64,000 nt of DNA from Microbispora sp. ZYX-F-249 (GCF_039649665.1 NZ_JBDJAW010000032.1:26366-90365), one strand, 5' to 3'; shown: positions 51,504 through 60,621, counted from the stretch's first letter. Notes: generated by a model not told the origin, from the sequence alone. Numbers and translations are program-made.

Positions 51504-53633
51504 TCAGGAGACCACGAAATCCGCCGCCCCGCCGGACATCCCGGCGGCCTGTCCGGGCGGACCGGCGAGGTGGCGCCGTACCGGCGGCGCTCCGTCCACC
51601 GGCGCTCCGTCCACCGGCGCTCCGTGCGCCGGCAGGGGGAGCGTGACCTCGACCGTGGTGCCCGCCCCCGGCTCGCCGGTGATGACGCAGATTCCGCCCA
51701 GCTCCGCTGTGCGCTCGCGCATGGAGGTCAGGCCGAGGCCCGTGCGGCGTTCCGGCGGCAGGCCCACGCCGTCGTCGGTCACCAGCAGGCGCAGCGCCGC
51801 GGGTTCGCGGCGCAGCTCGACCCGGACCCGGGTGGCACGCGCGTGGCGCCGGGCGTTGGTCAGCGCCTCCTGCGCGATGCGGTAGACGGCCACCTCGACG
51901 GCGGCGGGCAGGTCGGCCAGGTCGCCCTCGTCGTGCACCGCGGTGGCGGGGCCTTCGGGATCGTCCGGCCCGGTCAGCGCCCGCAGGGCGGCGGCCAGGC
52001 CCAGGTCGTCCAGGGCGGGCGGGCGCAGGCCGTACACGAGCTGCCGGACGTCGTGCGTGACCGTGTCCATGCCGGAGCGCAACTCGCGCAGCAGCCTGTC
52101 GGCCGTCTCCGGGGAACTCCTCAGGCTGGCGCGGGCCATGGTGACGGCCGCGGCCATCTCGCCGAGCGTCCGGCCCAGGCCGTCGTGCAGGTCGCGGCGC
52201 AGCCGCCGCCGTTCCTCCTCCCGGGCGGCCAGGATGCGCTCCCGGGAGCGCTGCAGGTCGGCCGCCAGGCGCACCGCGTGCGCCACGTCGGCCGCGTACG
52301 GGACCAGTGTGGCCAGCACCCGCTCGTCGTGCGCGGCGGGGAACCGGCGCGGGGCGGGCGGGCCGACCAGCAGCCGCCCCACCCGCTCGCCGTGCCAGAC
52401 CAGCGGCACCTCGCGCGGAGAGTCGCCGACCTGCCCGCTGACCGCGCCGGCCACCCCGGCCCGGAGCCCCGGCTCACCGCCGGTCACCTCGACCGCGACG
52501 CCCTGCACCGCCAGGCCCTCCCGCAGCACGCCGATCACCGGCTCCAGCGCCTGCGCCGGATCGCCCCGGCGCACCTCCTGGACCAGCCGCTCGGCCAGCA
52601 CGCGCGGGTCGCCCACCGGGCCGTACAGCAGGCGGTCGACGGCGCGTTGCAGCATCCGGCGCAGCGGCTGGAAGAACGCGCCCGTGAGCAGGGCGGCGGC
52701 GAGCCCGGCCACCTGGTCGTACCCGGACACGACCAGGCTCGACAGCGCGGCCACGCCGAAGTAGACCCCGCCGACCACGACCAGCAGCCCCGCGGCGACG
52801 AAGGTCCGGCTGACGACCGTGTCGATGCCGTACAACCGGTGGCGCGTCACCGAGAACACGATCGCGACCGGGACGAGCGCCGCCCAGACGATCGACAGCC
52901 AGACCAGCCCGGGCGCGGCCAGGCCCAGGAGCGAGAACACGACGTACCCGGCGAACGCGAACAGCGGCCAGCCGATCTGCCGCCTGCCCGCCGGGTCCGC
53001 CCGGCGGAAGCGCAGCAGCAGTGACAGCGCCGCCAGAGCCAGCGACACGCCGATCGCCGTCCAGGCCAGCGTCCCGATCACCGGCATGTACGGCGCCAGG
53101 GCCGGGATCTGCAGCGGATTGTGGACGACCGCGGGGAGCGGATAGCCCTCGAGAGGCGGGTCGGGCCGCACGAACTGGCGCGCCGTCTCGGTCCCGACGG
53201 ACGCCACACCGAGCAGCACCACCGCCCGCCAGCGCGGCGAGGGCAGCCTGCCGTCCGGGGAGTACAGCGGCAGCAGCGTCTCCAGCGTGATCCCGCTCAC
53301 CGCCCAGCCGGCCTGCGCCGGAAATCTCAGGAACTCCGCGAGCGCGAGGTCCCCGCGCGCCATCGACGCCAGCATCGCGATGTGGCAGAAGTCGTGGACG
53401 GCGGCGGCGAGCCCGCCCGCGCACATCAGCCACGCCAGCGTGAGCCGGGGCCGGTACGCGATGAGGAACGCGCCGACCACAGGGAAGGTCACCCCGGCCG
53501 GCATCAGCGGTGAGACCGTCCCCGGCACCCGCCACTGCGCCGGGAGCCCCGCGAGGATCAGCAGCGCCGCGGCCACGAGCACCGCGGACACCACACCCAT
53601 GACGACAGCGCCCGCGCGGGCCGCCCACGCCAT
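51504..53633 (-). CDS. Membrane histidine kinase of NarL partner type, orphan, 709 aa
   Basis: About eight membrane helices fill the first 330 residues. A GAF-like part follows, then the HisKA_3 H box EEERRRLRRDLHDGLGRTLGEMAAAVTMA and an HATPase with RATRVRVELRREPAALRLLVTDDGVGLP and GLTSMRERTAELGG. The end is a low-complexity HGAPVDGAPVDGAPP repeat. No response regulator is adjacent, so it is an orphan kinase. ATG at 53633 is preferred to the one at 53696, whose extra residues do not look coding. A hairpin separates it from the lipase gene upstream. Confidence 0.82.
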   Translation of the reverse strand: MAWAARAGAVVMGVVSAVLVAAALLILAGLPAQWRVPGTVSPLMPAGVTFPVVGAFLIAYRPRLTLAWLMCAGGLAAAVHDFCHIAMLASMARGDLALAEFLRFPAQAGWAVSGITLETLLPLYSPDGRLPSPRWRAVVLLGVASVGTETARQFVRPDPPLEGYPLPAVVHNPLQIPALAPYMPVIGTLAWTAIGVSLALAALSLLLRFRRADPAGRRQIGWPLFAFAGYVVFSLLGLAAPGLVWLSIVWAALVPVAIVFSVTRHRLYGIDTVVSRTFVAAGLLVVVGGVYFGVAALSSLVVSGYDQVAGLAAALLTGAFFQPLRRMLQRAVDRLLYGPVGDPRVLAERLVQEVRRGDPAQALEPVIGVLREGLAVQGVAVEVTGGEPGLRAGVAGAVSGQVGDSPREVPLVWHGERVGRLLVGPPAPRRFPAAHDERVLATLVPYAADVAHAVRLAADLQRSRERILAAREEERRRLRRDLHDGLGRTLGEMAAAVTMARASLRSSPETADRLLRELRSGMDTVTHDVRQLVYGLRPPALDDLGLAAALRALTGPDDPEGPATAVHDEGDLADLPAAVEVAVYRIAQEALTNARRHARATRVRVELRREPAALRLLVTDDGVGLPPERRTGLGLTSMRERTAELGGICVITGEPGAGTTVEVTLPLPAHGAPVDGAPVDGAPPVRRHLAGPPGQAAGMSGGAADFVVS

Positions 53634-53756
53634 CCCGCCCCCGCTTTCCGGCTCTCCGTTCCTGCCTGACCCCAGGGTGCCCGCGAATCGGAGCATGAGC
53701 CGCGTTTCCGTGCGATTGTGGCAGGGCCGTTACCGATCGAGGAGGGCGCGCACCAT

Positions 53757-53784
53757 CGCCGGGCGGCGTGCGGGCCGCCCGGCG
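53757..53784 (-). terminator. Hairpin after the lipase gene
   Basis: CGCCGGGCGGC (53757-53767) and GCCGCCCGGCG (53774-53784) form an 11-base stem with a 6-base loop, 15 bases past the lipase stop and upstream of the histidine kinase. Confidence 0.7.
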
Positions 53785-53798
53785 GGGAGTGGAGACGG

Positions 53799-54464
53799 TC
53801 AGCTGTCGAGCAGGTCGCGGACGCCGGACATCGCCTGGATGTTGCTCAGGATCGACAGGTGGTCGACGCACGCGAGGGTGTGGTTGTCCGCCCCGGACAG
53901 CCGGGTGCTGGTGTAGGGGATGATGATGCCGTCGCAGGGCGACACCCAGGTGCCGTACCTCGCCGACCCCGGCGTCTCGTCGCCGACGAGCGAGGTGATG
54001 TACGCCGAGCCCGGCAGCATCTCGATGCACGAGACGTAGATGGTGCAGGCACCGGCGTAGGTCGTGCCGTGGTTGGCCCCCGCCAGTGAGGCGACGTGGC
54101 CGACGTTCGCGGCCCCGCCGAGCTTCTGCAGGTACCACCGGGTCACCAGGCCGCCCATCGAGTGGTTGACGATGTCCACCTTGGACGCGCCCGTACGGGC
54201 CTTGACGTCGTCGACGAAGGCGGCCAGGCCCTGGGCGCTGACCACGTTCGACCCGGCCCAGTTGTAGTTGTAACCGAACAGCCTGCTGCCCGACCACCCG
54301 TTGGCCACCAGGTACGCCTGCAGGGCGGCGAAGTTGGTGCTGTTGCCCGTGTAGCCGTGGACGAAGACGACGGGGTTGTGGGTGGCGGCCTGGGCGGGGA
54401 CGGCGGGAGCGAGGAAGCCGAGCAGGGCCAGGAGGCCGAGGAGGGGGCCGACGATCCGACGCAT
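53799..54464 (-). CDS. Secreted lipase/esterase (class 2), 221 aa
   Basis: A secreted alpha/beta hydrolase. Signal peptide MRRIVGPLLGLLALLGFLAPAVPAQA ends with AQA. The mature enzyme shows VVFVHGYTGN (oxyanion hole), the nucleophile in IVNHSMGGLV (S102), Asp in SPCDGIIIPY (about residue 176) and His in CVDHLSIL (about residue 203). Two Cys pairs (GACTIYVSC, PCDG/LAC) probably form disulfides, as in actinomycete lipases. AAGGAG precedes the ATG. It is the last gene of its run, with a hairpin after it. Confidence 0.9.
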   Translation of the reverse strand: MRRIVGPLLGLLALLGFLAPAVPAQAATHNPVVFVHGYTGNSTNFAALQAYLVANGWSGSRLFGYNYNWAGSNVVSAQGLAAFVDDVKARTGASKVDIVNHSMGGLVTRWYLQKLGGAANVGHVASLAGANHGTTYAGACTIYVSCIEMLPGSAYITSLVGDETPGSARYGTWVSPCDGIIIPYTSTRLSGADNHTLACVDHLSILSNIQAMSGVRDLLDS

Positions 54465-54569
54465 GAGATCTCCTTGCCGTGGGGGATGACAGGAGTCTCG
54501 CGATCGGTCCGGGTCACGGCATCGGGGAAATCACCAGTCGCCGTCCCCCGTCCCGCCGGTAGGGGCGGG

Positions 54570-55700
54570 TCAGCCGGGGATCTTGAGCACGACGAGGGCG
54601 ATGTCGTCGCGGGTCAGCCCGGACTGGAAGGCCACGGCGTCGTCCACGATCGCGTCGGCGATCCCGTCCGCCTCCATGGCGCGGGAGTCGCGCAGCAGGC
54701 GGCGCAGCCGCTCCTCGCCGTACAGCTCCCCGTCCCTGCGCGCCTCGACGACGCCGTCGGTGTGGAAGAGGACCGCGTCGCCGGGTGCGAGATCGACGTC
54801 GACGTCGGTCAGCCTGACGCTGGGCAGCAGGCCGAGGACGTTGCCCGGCCGCCCGATCTCGCCGACCGCGTCGCCCCGGGCCCGCAGCGGAGGCGGGTGA
54901 CCGGCCAGGGAGAGCGTGAGCCGGAAGTGCGGGCCCGCGGGTGCGAGCTGGCCGTACACCGCCGTCACGAACCGGCCCGCCCGCTCGCGCAGCAGGGTCC
55001 GGTTGAGCGCGGACAGGACCGCCGAGGGGCTGGGCTCCCGGATCGGCGCGGCCCGCAGCGTGTAGCGGGCCAGGCTGGTGACGACGGCGGCCTCCACCCC
55101 CTTGCCGCACACGTCGCCGAGGGCGAGAGCCCAGCCGCCGGCGGTCTCGTACATGTCGTAGAAGTCGCCGCCCACCAGGTCGCCGTTTCCGGCCGGCCGG
55201 AACGCCCCGGCGACCTGGAGCCCCGGGATCTCCGGCAGTACCGGCGGGATGAAGCTGCGCTGCAGGGTGCGGGCCAGCTCGCGCGCCTCCGCCTCCGACC
55301 GCTCGGCCCGCTGGCGGGCGCGCAGCAGCTCGCGCTCGTACTCCCGGCGGTCGGTGGCGGCGAAGACGCAGAAGCGGATGACCCTCGGGTCGTCCCGCAT
55401 CACCGCGTTGAGCAGCACCGGAAGCCGGGTGCCGTCGGCGCGGCGCACGTCGACCGCGATCTCGCGGACGACCGACTGCATCGCGAGCAGCGGGGCGAAG
55501 TGGGTCTCGTAGAAGATGCGGTCGCCGACGGCCAGCAGGTTCTGGATCCGCATGCCGCCGGTGAGCTCGCCGGCGTCGTACCCGGTGAGCTCGAGCAGCG
55601 TCCGGTTGACCCGGATGATCGTCCCGTCGGGCCGTGTGGACAGGTGACCGCAGGGCGCGTGCTCGTAGAGATCCTCGAAGTCCTCCTCGGCGAGGCTCAC
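54570..55700 (-). CDS. PAS-SpoIIE phosphatase, RsbP-like, 376 aa
   Basis: A PAS domain (about residues 8-120), a coiled coil (about 120-150) and a PP2C/SpoIIE domain with a full metal site: D179 in VGGDFYDMY, D196 in LALGDVCGKG and the closing D-D-I near residue 366. It would dephosphorylate a STAS antagonist and so switch on a sigma factor. The GTG start at 55700 directly follows the stop of the RsbQ-like hydrolase. PAS plus PP2C beside an alpha/beta hydrolase is the layout of Bacillus subtilis RsbP-RsbQ, an energy-stress sensor. Confidence 0.88.
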   Translation of the reverse strand: MSLAEEDFEDLYEHAPCGHLSTRPDGTIIRVNRTLLELTGYDAGELTGGMRIQNLLAVGDRIFYETHFAPLLAMQSVVREIAVDVRRADGTRLPVLLNAVMRDDPRVIRFCVFAATDRREYERELLRARQRAERSEAEARELARTLQRSFIPPVLPEIPGLQVAGAFRPAGNGDLVGGDFYDMYETAGGWALALGDVCGKGVEAAVVTSLARYTLRAAPIREPSPSAVLSALNRTLLRERAGRFVTAVYGQLAPAGPHFRLTLSLAGHPPPLRARGDAVGEIGRPGNVLGLLPSVRLTDVDVDLAPGDAVLFHTDGVVEARRDGELYGEERLRRLLRDSRAMEADGIADAIVDDAVAFQSGLTRDDIALVVLKIPG

Positions 55701-56492
55701 CTACAGGAACGCCTTGATCGCGGAGATGGTCTCCTCGGGCGCGCTCAGGTTGGGGCAGTGCCCGGTCGCCCGCATCAGCACCAGCTCGCTGCCGGGGATG
55801 TTCTCGTGGACGTACTTGCCCACCTCCACGGGGGCGATCACGTCGTCGGAGCACTGCAGGATCAGGCTGCGCACCGGCACCCGGGACAGGTCGGCCCGGT
55901 TGTCCGACATGAACGTGACGGTGGCGAACCGCTTGGCGATGTCCGGGTCGGTGCGGCAGAAGCTGTTGGTCAGCTCGGCCCCCAGCTCGGGGCGGTCCGG
56001 GTTGCCCATGATGACCGGCGCCATGGCGCTGGACCAGCCGAGGTAGTTGCTGTCGAGCGACTCCAGCAGTTCCTCGATGTCGGCCGCGCTGAAACCGCCG
56101 ACGTAGCTCTCGTCGTCGATGTAGCGGGGCGAGGGCCCGACCATCACCAGCGCACGGAACCGCGCCGGCTCCCTGATGGCCGCCAGCGCCCCGATCATCG
56201 CGCTCACCGAGTGGCCGACGAAGACGGCGCCGGTCAGGTCGAGCTCGGCGCAGATGTCCAGCACGTCCTGCGCGTAGCCCTGCAGGGAGGAGTAACGCTC
56301 CGGGGAGTAGGCCGACAGGTCGGAGTCGCCGGCCCCCACGTAGTCGAACAGGACGATCCGGTACTCGTCCTCGAAGGCGGGAGCGACCAGGCGCCACATG
56401 TTCTGGTCACACCCGAAGCCATGGGCGAAGACCATCGGGCGGCCGTCCGGCCGGCCGGTGATTCGCACGTTGTTACGCACCATCACACTCAT
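55701..56492 (-). CDS. Alpha/beta hydrolase, RsbQ-like, 263 aa
   Basis: HGFGCDQNMWRLVAPAF at the N-terminus matches RsbQ closely. The nucleophile is S95 (VFVGHSVSAMIG), the acid lies in CSDDVIAPVEVG and the His in ATGHCPNLSAPEE, a complete triad. RsbQ provides a small hydrophobic ligand to RsbP; the next gene is the phosphatase, touching it with no gap. Members of this family also act as strigolactone-receptor relatives. ATG at 56492, with no strong ribosome site. Confidence 0.88.
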   Translation of the reverse strand: MSVMVRNNVRITGRPDGRPMVFAHGFGCDQNMWRLVAPAFEDEYRIVLFDYVGAGDSDLSAYSPERYSSLQGYAQDVLDICAELDLTGAVFVGHSVSAMIGALAAIREPARFRALVMVGPSPRYIDDESYVGGFSAADIEELLESLDSNYLGWSSAMAPVIMGNPDRPELGAELTNSFCRTDPDIAKRFATVTFMSDNRADLSRVPVRSLILQCSDDVIAPVEVGKYVHENIPGSELVLMRATGHCPNLSAPEETISAIKAFL

Positions 56493-56660
56493 GACGCGCA
56501 AGCGTACAAACCCATTCACTCTGGGTGTAATTCGGGGCGGAAATCCGGACGGCCGTGTACGCCGTCCCGTCGGGGGTAGGCGGCGGGAGCCCCCCACTCC
56601 CCGCCCCTGCGCGCGACCGTCCCCCGGCCGCGTGTACGGCACACGAAGAAAGGAGAAGGC

Positions 56661-57077
56661 ATGACGACCGCTCGCGACATCATGACCCCCCGGGCCGAGT
56701 GTGTGAACGCGGACGAGACCGTCCTCGACGCCGCGCAGAAGATGGCGCGCCTCGGCGTGGGCTCGCTGCCGATCTGCGGCACCGACGACCGGCTCAAGGG
56801 GGTGCTGACCGACCGCGACATCGTCGTGAAGGTGCTGGCCCAGGGCAAGGACCCCAAGTCGTGCCAGGCCGGCGAGCTCGCCCAGGGCGAGGCCGTGACG
56901 ATCGGCGCGGACGACGACGCGGCCGAGATCCTGAGCACGATGGCCTCGCACAAGGTCCGGCGTCTGCCGGTGATCGACGGCCACAAGCTGGTGGGGATCG
57001 TCGCGCTGGCCGACGTGGCCCGCGCCCTGCCCGACCGCCCGGTGGGCGACCTCGTGGACGCCATCAGCACCGACTGA
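56661..57077 (+). CDS. CBS-domain pair protein, 138 aa
   Basis: Two CBS motifs fill the protein: ARDIMTPRAECVNADETVLDAAQKMARLGVGSLPICGTDDRLKGVLTDRDIVVKVLA and AGELAQGEAVTIGADDDAAEILSTMASHKVRRLPVIDGHKLVGIVALADVA. They bind AMP, ATP or S-adenosyl nucleotides. It is the short form of the protein at 28130, without the tail. AAAGGAG lies five bases before the ATG. A hairpin follows the gene. Confidence 0.9.
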   Translation: MTTARDIMTPRAECVNADETVLDAAQKMARLGVGSLPICGTDDRLKGVLTDRDIVVKVLAQGKDPKSCQAGELAQGEAVTIGADDDAAEILSTMASHKVRRLPVIDGHKLVGIVALADVARALPDRPVGDLVDAISTD

Positions 57078-57096
57078 CGCGCGCCGCACGTTCTCC

Positions 57097-57123
57097 GAGC
57101 CCCGGCCCCCGTGGCCGGGGCTC
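57097..57123 (+). terminator. Hairpin after the CBS gene
   Basis: GAGCCCCGGCC (57097-57107), loop CCCGT, and GGCCGGGGCTC (57113-57123) form a perfect 11-base stem 19 bases past the stop. Confidence 0.8.
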
Positions 57124-57164
57124 CGTGCGTGCGGGGCCGTACCACTCCCGGGCCGGCGCGCCCC

Positions 57165-57725
57165 TCATCCCGCGTCGCCGTGTCCGCCCACCTGGCCGAG
57201 GGCCCTGCTGCGGGCCAGCTCCGAGAGCTGCACCGTGTCGACGCCGTCGCAGACCAGCTCGGTCGAGGCGATCACCGCGCGCACCGCGGCGGAGTCGTCC
57301 CCCGGCACGGCCACGGTCGCGGTCTGCAGGTACGTCCAGTCACGCAGCGCCCGCAGCGACGCGGCGGGCAGCCGCGCCGAGTACTCGATCACCAGGGCGT
57401 CGTCCTTGACGAGCAGGTGGTCGAGGCTCGCCCTGGTGGGGATGTCCTGGTCGGACGGGCTGTAGAAGGACTGGGCCGGGTGCGTCCAGGAGGTCGCCTC
57501 GCCGGGCGGCGTGCGCGGCCGCATGTCGCACGTCACCGGCGACGCCGCGCCGTTCGCTTCGGAGGACCCGGCGGAGGAGACGGGAGAACCGGCGGAGGAC
57601 GCGGGAGAACCGGCGGAGGACGCGGGAGAACCGGCGGAGGACGCGGGAGAGCCGGCCCCGCCGCACCCGGCGCAGAACGCGAGCGCCGCCACGGCGAGTG
57701 CGACCCGGGTGAGTGCCTGGCCCAT
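57165..57725 (-). CDS. Lipoprotein with GSPASSA repeats, 186 aa
   Basis: A lipoprotein signal (MGQALTRVALAVAALAFCAGC) with a Cys in CAGC. A Ser/Pro/Ala tandem repeat of seven residues (five copies, SPASSAG) follows, then a domain of about 125 residues: CDMRPRTPPGEATSWTHPAQSFYSPSDQDIPTRASLDHLLVKDDALVIEYSARLP, resembling DUF3105-like extracellular proteins. The ATG at 57725 has AAGGAG seven bases upstream. It lies between the CBS gene and the ThuA gene on the minus strand. Function unknown. Confidence 0.75.
   Translation of the reverse strand: MGQALTRVALAVAALAFCAGCGGAGSPASSAGSPASSAGSPASSAGSPVSSAGSSEANGAASPVTCDMRPRTPPGEATSWTHPAQSFYSPSDQDIPTRASLDHLLVKDDALVIEYSARLPAASLRALRDWTYLQTATVAVPGDDSAAVRAVIASTELVCDGVDTVQLSELARSRALGQVGGHGDAG
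57563..57650 (-). repeat. 21-base tandem repeat in lipoprotein gene
   Basis: About four copies of a 21-base unit around GGAGGACGCGGGAGAACCGGC (plus strand) encode the seven-residue repeat of the lipoprotein. The copies differ at few bases, suggesting recent expansion. Confidence 0.85.
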
Positions 57726-57799
57726 CCATCCACTCCTTGTCTCGTCGGGAGGGCTCCGGTGGCCCGGGCGCGATGCGCGCCCGGGCCCCGGAGCGGGGA

Positions 57800-59995
57800 T
57801 CAGCGCCCGCTGACCTTGAGGGACGCCGAACGGGAGACGACCTCGCCGGTCGGGTCGGTCACGCGGACCCGGTACTCGGAGCCGGACAGCTCCGGGGTCG
57901 CCGTGACGACGATCGCGAAGGACGTCTCGCCGGCCATGTCGGCCCACTCCGACGAGCGCGGCGACTTCACCTGCCACTGGTAGGCGACGTTGCGGCCCTC
58001 GGCGGGCGCGGCGAAGACCGCGTCCTCACCGTTGCCCACGGCCGTCGTCTTGGGCTGGGACACGAACCCCAGGCGGACGCTCTTGTCGTCGAGCGTCTTC
58101 ATCCACTCGACGAGCTCGTGGGCCCGGTCCCGGAGCGTGCTCTGGGCACGCCCGCCCACGTGGCCGGAGTCGACCGTCTGGCGGAAGGCCTTCGCCTGCG
58201 CGAGCGCGCCGGCGTAGTCCTTCACCAGGTAGGCGTCGTACGACGCGGTGAGCGCCTGGCCGAGCCGGGCGGCCAGGTCGGCGCCGACGGACCCGTCCGC
58301 CACACCTGCCGCGACGAGCTTGCGCAGTTCCTCGTGGCTGACGCAGTTCGCCTCGGTCTGACCGGCGGCCCACTTGACGCCCTCGAGCATGTTCTTCTGG
58401 AACATCGGGTCGAGCGTGTTCGCCCAGTTGTGCAGCAGCGCCTGGGTGAACGAGCGCCCGCCGTCGTAGTTCTGGCACCACGAGATCGGGTGGTCGGCGC
58501 CCTCGACCCGGCCCGCGCTGGCGCCGATGCCGCCCACGTACGTGGCCTCGTTGAGCGTCTGCAGGACGTGGACCTTCTCGCGCGGCAGGAAGGCCCAGTT
58601 GTAGAGCTCGTCCACGATCTTCAGCTTCTCGGGGAACTGGCGCGTGGCCGGGTTGGTGCCGTCCTCGGTCACCAGTTCGCCGATGTTGCAGGCACCGCAG
58701 GTGTTCTGGATGCCGCCGCCGTTGGAGCCGTGGTTGTCGAACTCGCCGCCGGCCAGGCCCTTGTACCAGTCCCACTGGTGCATGGAGTCGGTGGCGCCGT
58801 GCAGGGCGACGAAGCCGCCCCCGTTGATGCTCTCGAAGGGGTTCGGCACCGAGACGCCGGGGCTGAGGTAGTCGTACACGTCGACGTCGAAGTTGTTGGC
58901 CCGGACCAGGTCCTGCAGCACGGCCATGGTGAGCGGGATGTGCTCGTGCCGGAAGGCGCCCGGCTTGTTGCCGAAGGCGAGCACCCTGAACTTCGGCTTC
59001 TCGTTGCGCACGGACTCGGTCGGGAGCCGGAACGGGGCACGTTCCATGCCACGCGCCGCGCTCACGGTGACGCCCGTGGCCACGTCGGGGTGCTGGACCC
59101 CCTGCAGCTCCTCGACCAGGTAGGCGGCGTCCTTCACAAGGGAGTCGCGCATGTGGCCCTCGGGCACGACCTGGCCGGCCAGCGCGCCGAAGCGCGTCAG
59201 CGCGGCCACGGCGGCGTCGCCGCCGGCGTCGGCCTGGGTGAGCAGCGCCAGGAGGCGGTCCCCGTTGGAGGCCGAGACCTTGCCGGCGGCGACGTAGCGC
59301 TGGACGAGGGCGCGGACGTCCGCGACCGAGGTGGTGATCTGGAAGGTCAGGGTGTACGTGGCACCGTTGCCCGCGGAGTCGCCGAGCGTGACCGCCCACG
59401 TGTGCGCGCCGACGGACAGGGTGGCCGGGTCGAGCGGCAGCGGGTAGGTCCACTTGCCGTCGATCCACATGTCCCGGACCGCGGCGCCGCCCGATCCGGG
59501 GGTGGGGTCGGTCCGCGTCGGCGTGATGGAGGAGGCCGCCGCGCTGTGCGGCACCTTGCCGCCCGAGACGCCCGGCCAGGCGGCGACCGGCGGCCTGGTG
59601 TCGATGCGCACGCTGATCGTCCTGGCGGCCGAGGCGTTGCCGGCGGCGTCGACCGCGACGTAGCGGACGGTGCTGTTGCGGTCGCCCGTGACGACGTAGG
59701 TGGCCGTGCCGCGGGTGCCGTTCCGCACCGCCGGCACCTCGACGGCGGCATCCGTGCCCACCGTCACACGGAACGAGGCGACGGCCTCGTCGTCCGTGGC
59801 GGACAGGTTCAGCGTCACCTCGCCGTTGGTGAACCAGCCGTTGGTCCCGGTCGTGGTCGACGGGGTGTACGCGGTGTTCGTCGCACCGTTGTAGTTCGGC
59901 CCGGCGACCGGCGACAGCGTGGCGACGTCGAGAACGGGCGCCGCGCCGGTCTCGGCGGCGGCCAGGCCCGTAACTAAAGTGAAATCATTCGTCAC
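57800..59995 (-). CDS. ThuA/Ig-type protein lacking a signal peptide, 731 aa
   Basis: The N-terminal 230 residues look like Ig-like modules (TNGWFTNGEVTLNLSATDDEAVASFRVTVG, GDRNSTVRYVAVDAAGNASAARTISVRIDTRPP), then a helical part, then a ThuA-like domain (FRVLAFGNKPGAFRHEHIPLTMAVLQDLVRANNFDVDVYDYLS, GFVALHGATDSMHQWDWYKGLAGGEF). A final Ig-like part ends the protein. ThuA homologues are usually secreted, but this one has no signal, the start GTG is poor, and the ThuA part is shorter than usual after DVYDYLSPGVSVPNP. Truncation or internal deletion is possible. Confidence 0.7.
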   Translation of the reverse strand: MTNDFTLVTGLAAAETGAAPVLDVATLSPVAGPNYNGATNTAYTPSTTTGTNGWFTNGEVTLNLSATDDEAVASFRVTVGTDAAVEVPAVRNGTRGTATYVVTGDRNSTVRYVAVDAAGNASAARTISVRIDTRPPVAAWPGVSGGKVPHSAAASSITPTRTDPTPGSGGAAVRDMWIDGKWTYPLPLDPATLSVGAHTWAVTLGDSAGNGATYTLTFQITTSVADVRALVQRYVAAGKVSASNGDRLLALLTQADAGGDAAVAALTRFGALAGQVVPEGHMRDSLVKDAAYLVEELQGVQHPDVATGVTVSAARGMERAPFRLPTESVRNEKPKFRVLAFGNKPGAFRHEHIPLTMAVLQDLVRANNFDVDVYDYLSPGVSVPNPFESINGGGFVALHGATDSMHQWDWYKGLAGGEFDNHGSNGGGIQNTCGACNIGELVTEDGTNPATRQFPEKLKIVDELYNWAFLPREKVHVLQTLNEATYVGGIGASAGRVEGADHPISWCQNYDGGRSFTQALLHNWANTLDPMFQKNMLEGVKWAAGQTEANCVSHEELRKLVAAGVADGSVGADLAARLGQALTASYDAYLVKDYAGALAQAKAFRQTVDSGHVGGRAQSTLRDRAHELVEWMKTLDDKSVRLGFVSQPKTTAVGNGEDAVFAAPAEGRNVAYQWQVKSPRSSEWADMAGETSFAIVVTATPELSGSEYRVRVTDPTGEVVSRSASLKVSGR

Positions 59996-60180
59996 CTTCC
60001 TGTCAGCCCTTTTCTTGCATAGAGCAAAAGCTCACCTCCCCGCGCGGGTGGGGGGTGGTCAGGCCCGCAGGTAGTGCAGGCCGGGGGGAGCACCCGGCGG
60101 TGGTCGTCGCCGGCCGGAGCCGGTCGCTCGGGCAGGTCGGCTGCGAACCGGGCGGCGGGCTTGCGGGTTGGTGCCGGCCT

Positions 60181-60621
60181 TCAGCCGAGTTGTTCGGCCA
60201 GTCCGACGACGATGCCTTCGGGACCACGGACATAGCAGAGCCGATAGATGTCCTCGTACCGCGCCAGCTCGCCGACGAGTTCGGCGCCGTGCGCACGCAG
60301 GCGGGCGACGACCTCCTCGATGTCGTCGACGGCGAACATGATGCGGCGAATGCCCAGCGTGTTCGCAGGCGCGTCCTTCGGCTTCGCGCTGATCGCCTTC
60401 GGCGTGTGGAACATCGCCAGCTCGACCCGGCCGTGGCCGTCCGGGGTCCGTAGCATCGCGACGTCCTGCCGGACGCCGTCGATCCCGATGACGCGTTCCA
60501 CCCAATATCCCTCGATCGGCATCCTGCTCTCCAGCTCCATGCCGAGTTCGACGAAGAACGAAATGACGGCATCGAGATCCTCGACGACGATGAGGACGTT
60601 GTCCATCCGCCGGATGGTCAT
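60181..60621 (-). CDS. VOC-superfamily (glyoxalase/bleomycin-resistance-like) protein, 146 aa
   Basis: Paired beta-alpha-beta-beta-beta modules: MTIRRMDNVLIVVEDLDAVISFFVELGMELESRMPIEG and GIRRIMFAVDDIEEVVARLRAHGAELVGELARYEDIYRLCYVRGPEGIVVGLAEQLG. The likely metal ligands are the Glu in the first module and the Glu near the C-terminal PEGIVVGL. It may be a dioxygenase, a glyoxalase or a drug-binding protein; nothing decides. ATG at 60621 with GGGAGA upstream. It is divergent from the next gene. Confidence 0.85.
   Translation of the reverse strand: MTIRRMDNVLIVVEDLDAVISFFVELGMELESRMPIEGYWVERVIGIDGVRQDVAMLRTPDGHGRVELAMFHTPKAISAKPKDAPANTLGIRRIMFAVDDIEEVVARLRAHGAELVGELARYEDIYRLCYVRGPEGIVVGLAEQLG

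Noticed and set aside
54096..56579. An 827-codon open frame on the plus strand
   Set aside because: It is antisense to the lipase, the phosphatase and the RsbQ-like gene, and its product is low-complexity.
57713..59977. A long plus-strand frame over the ThuA gene
   Set aside because: Antisense shadow; the minus-strand product has Ig-like and ThuA-like motifs.
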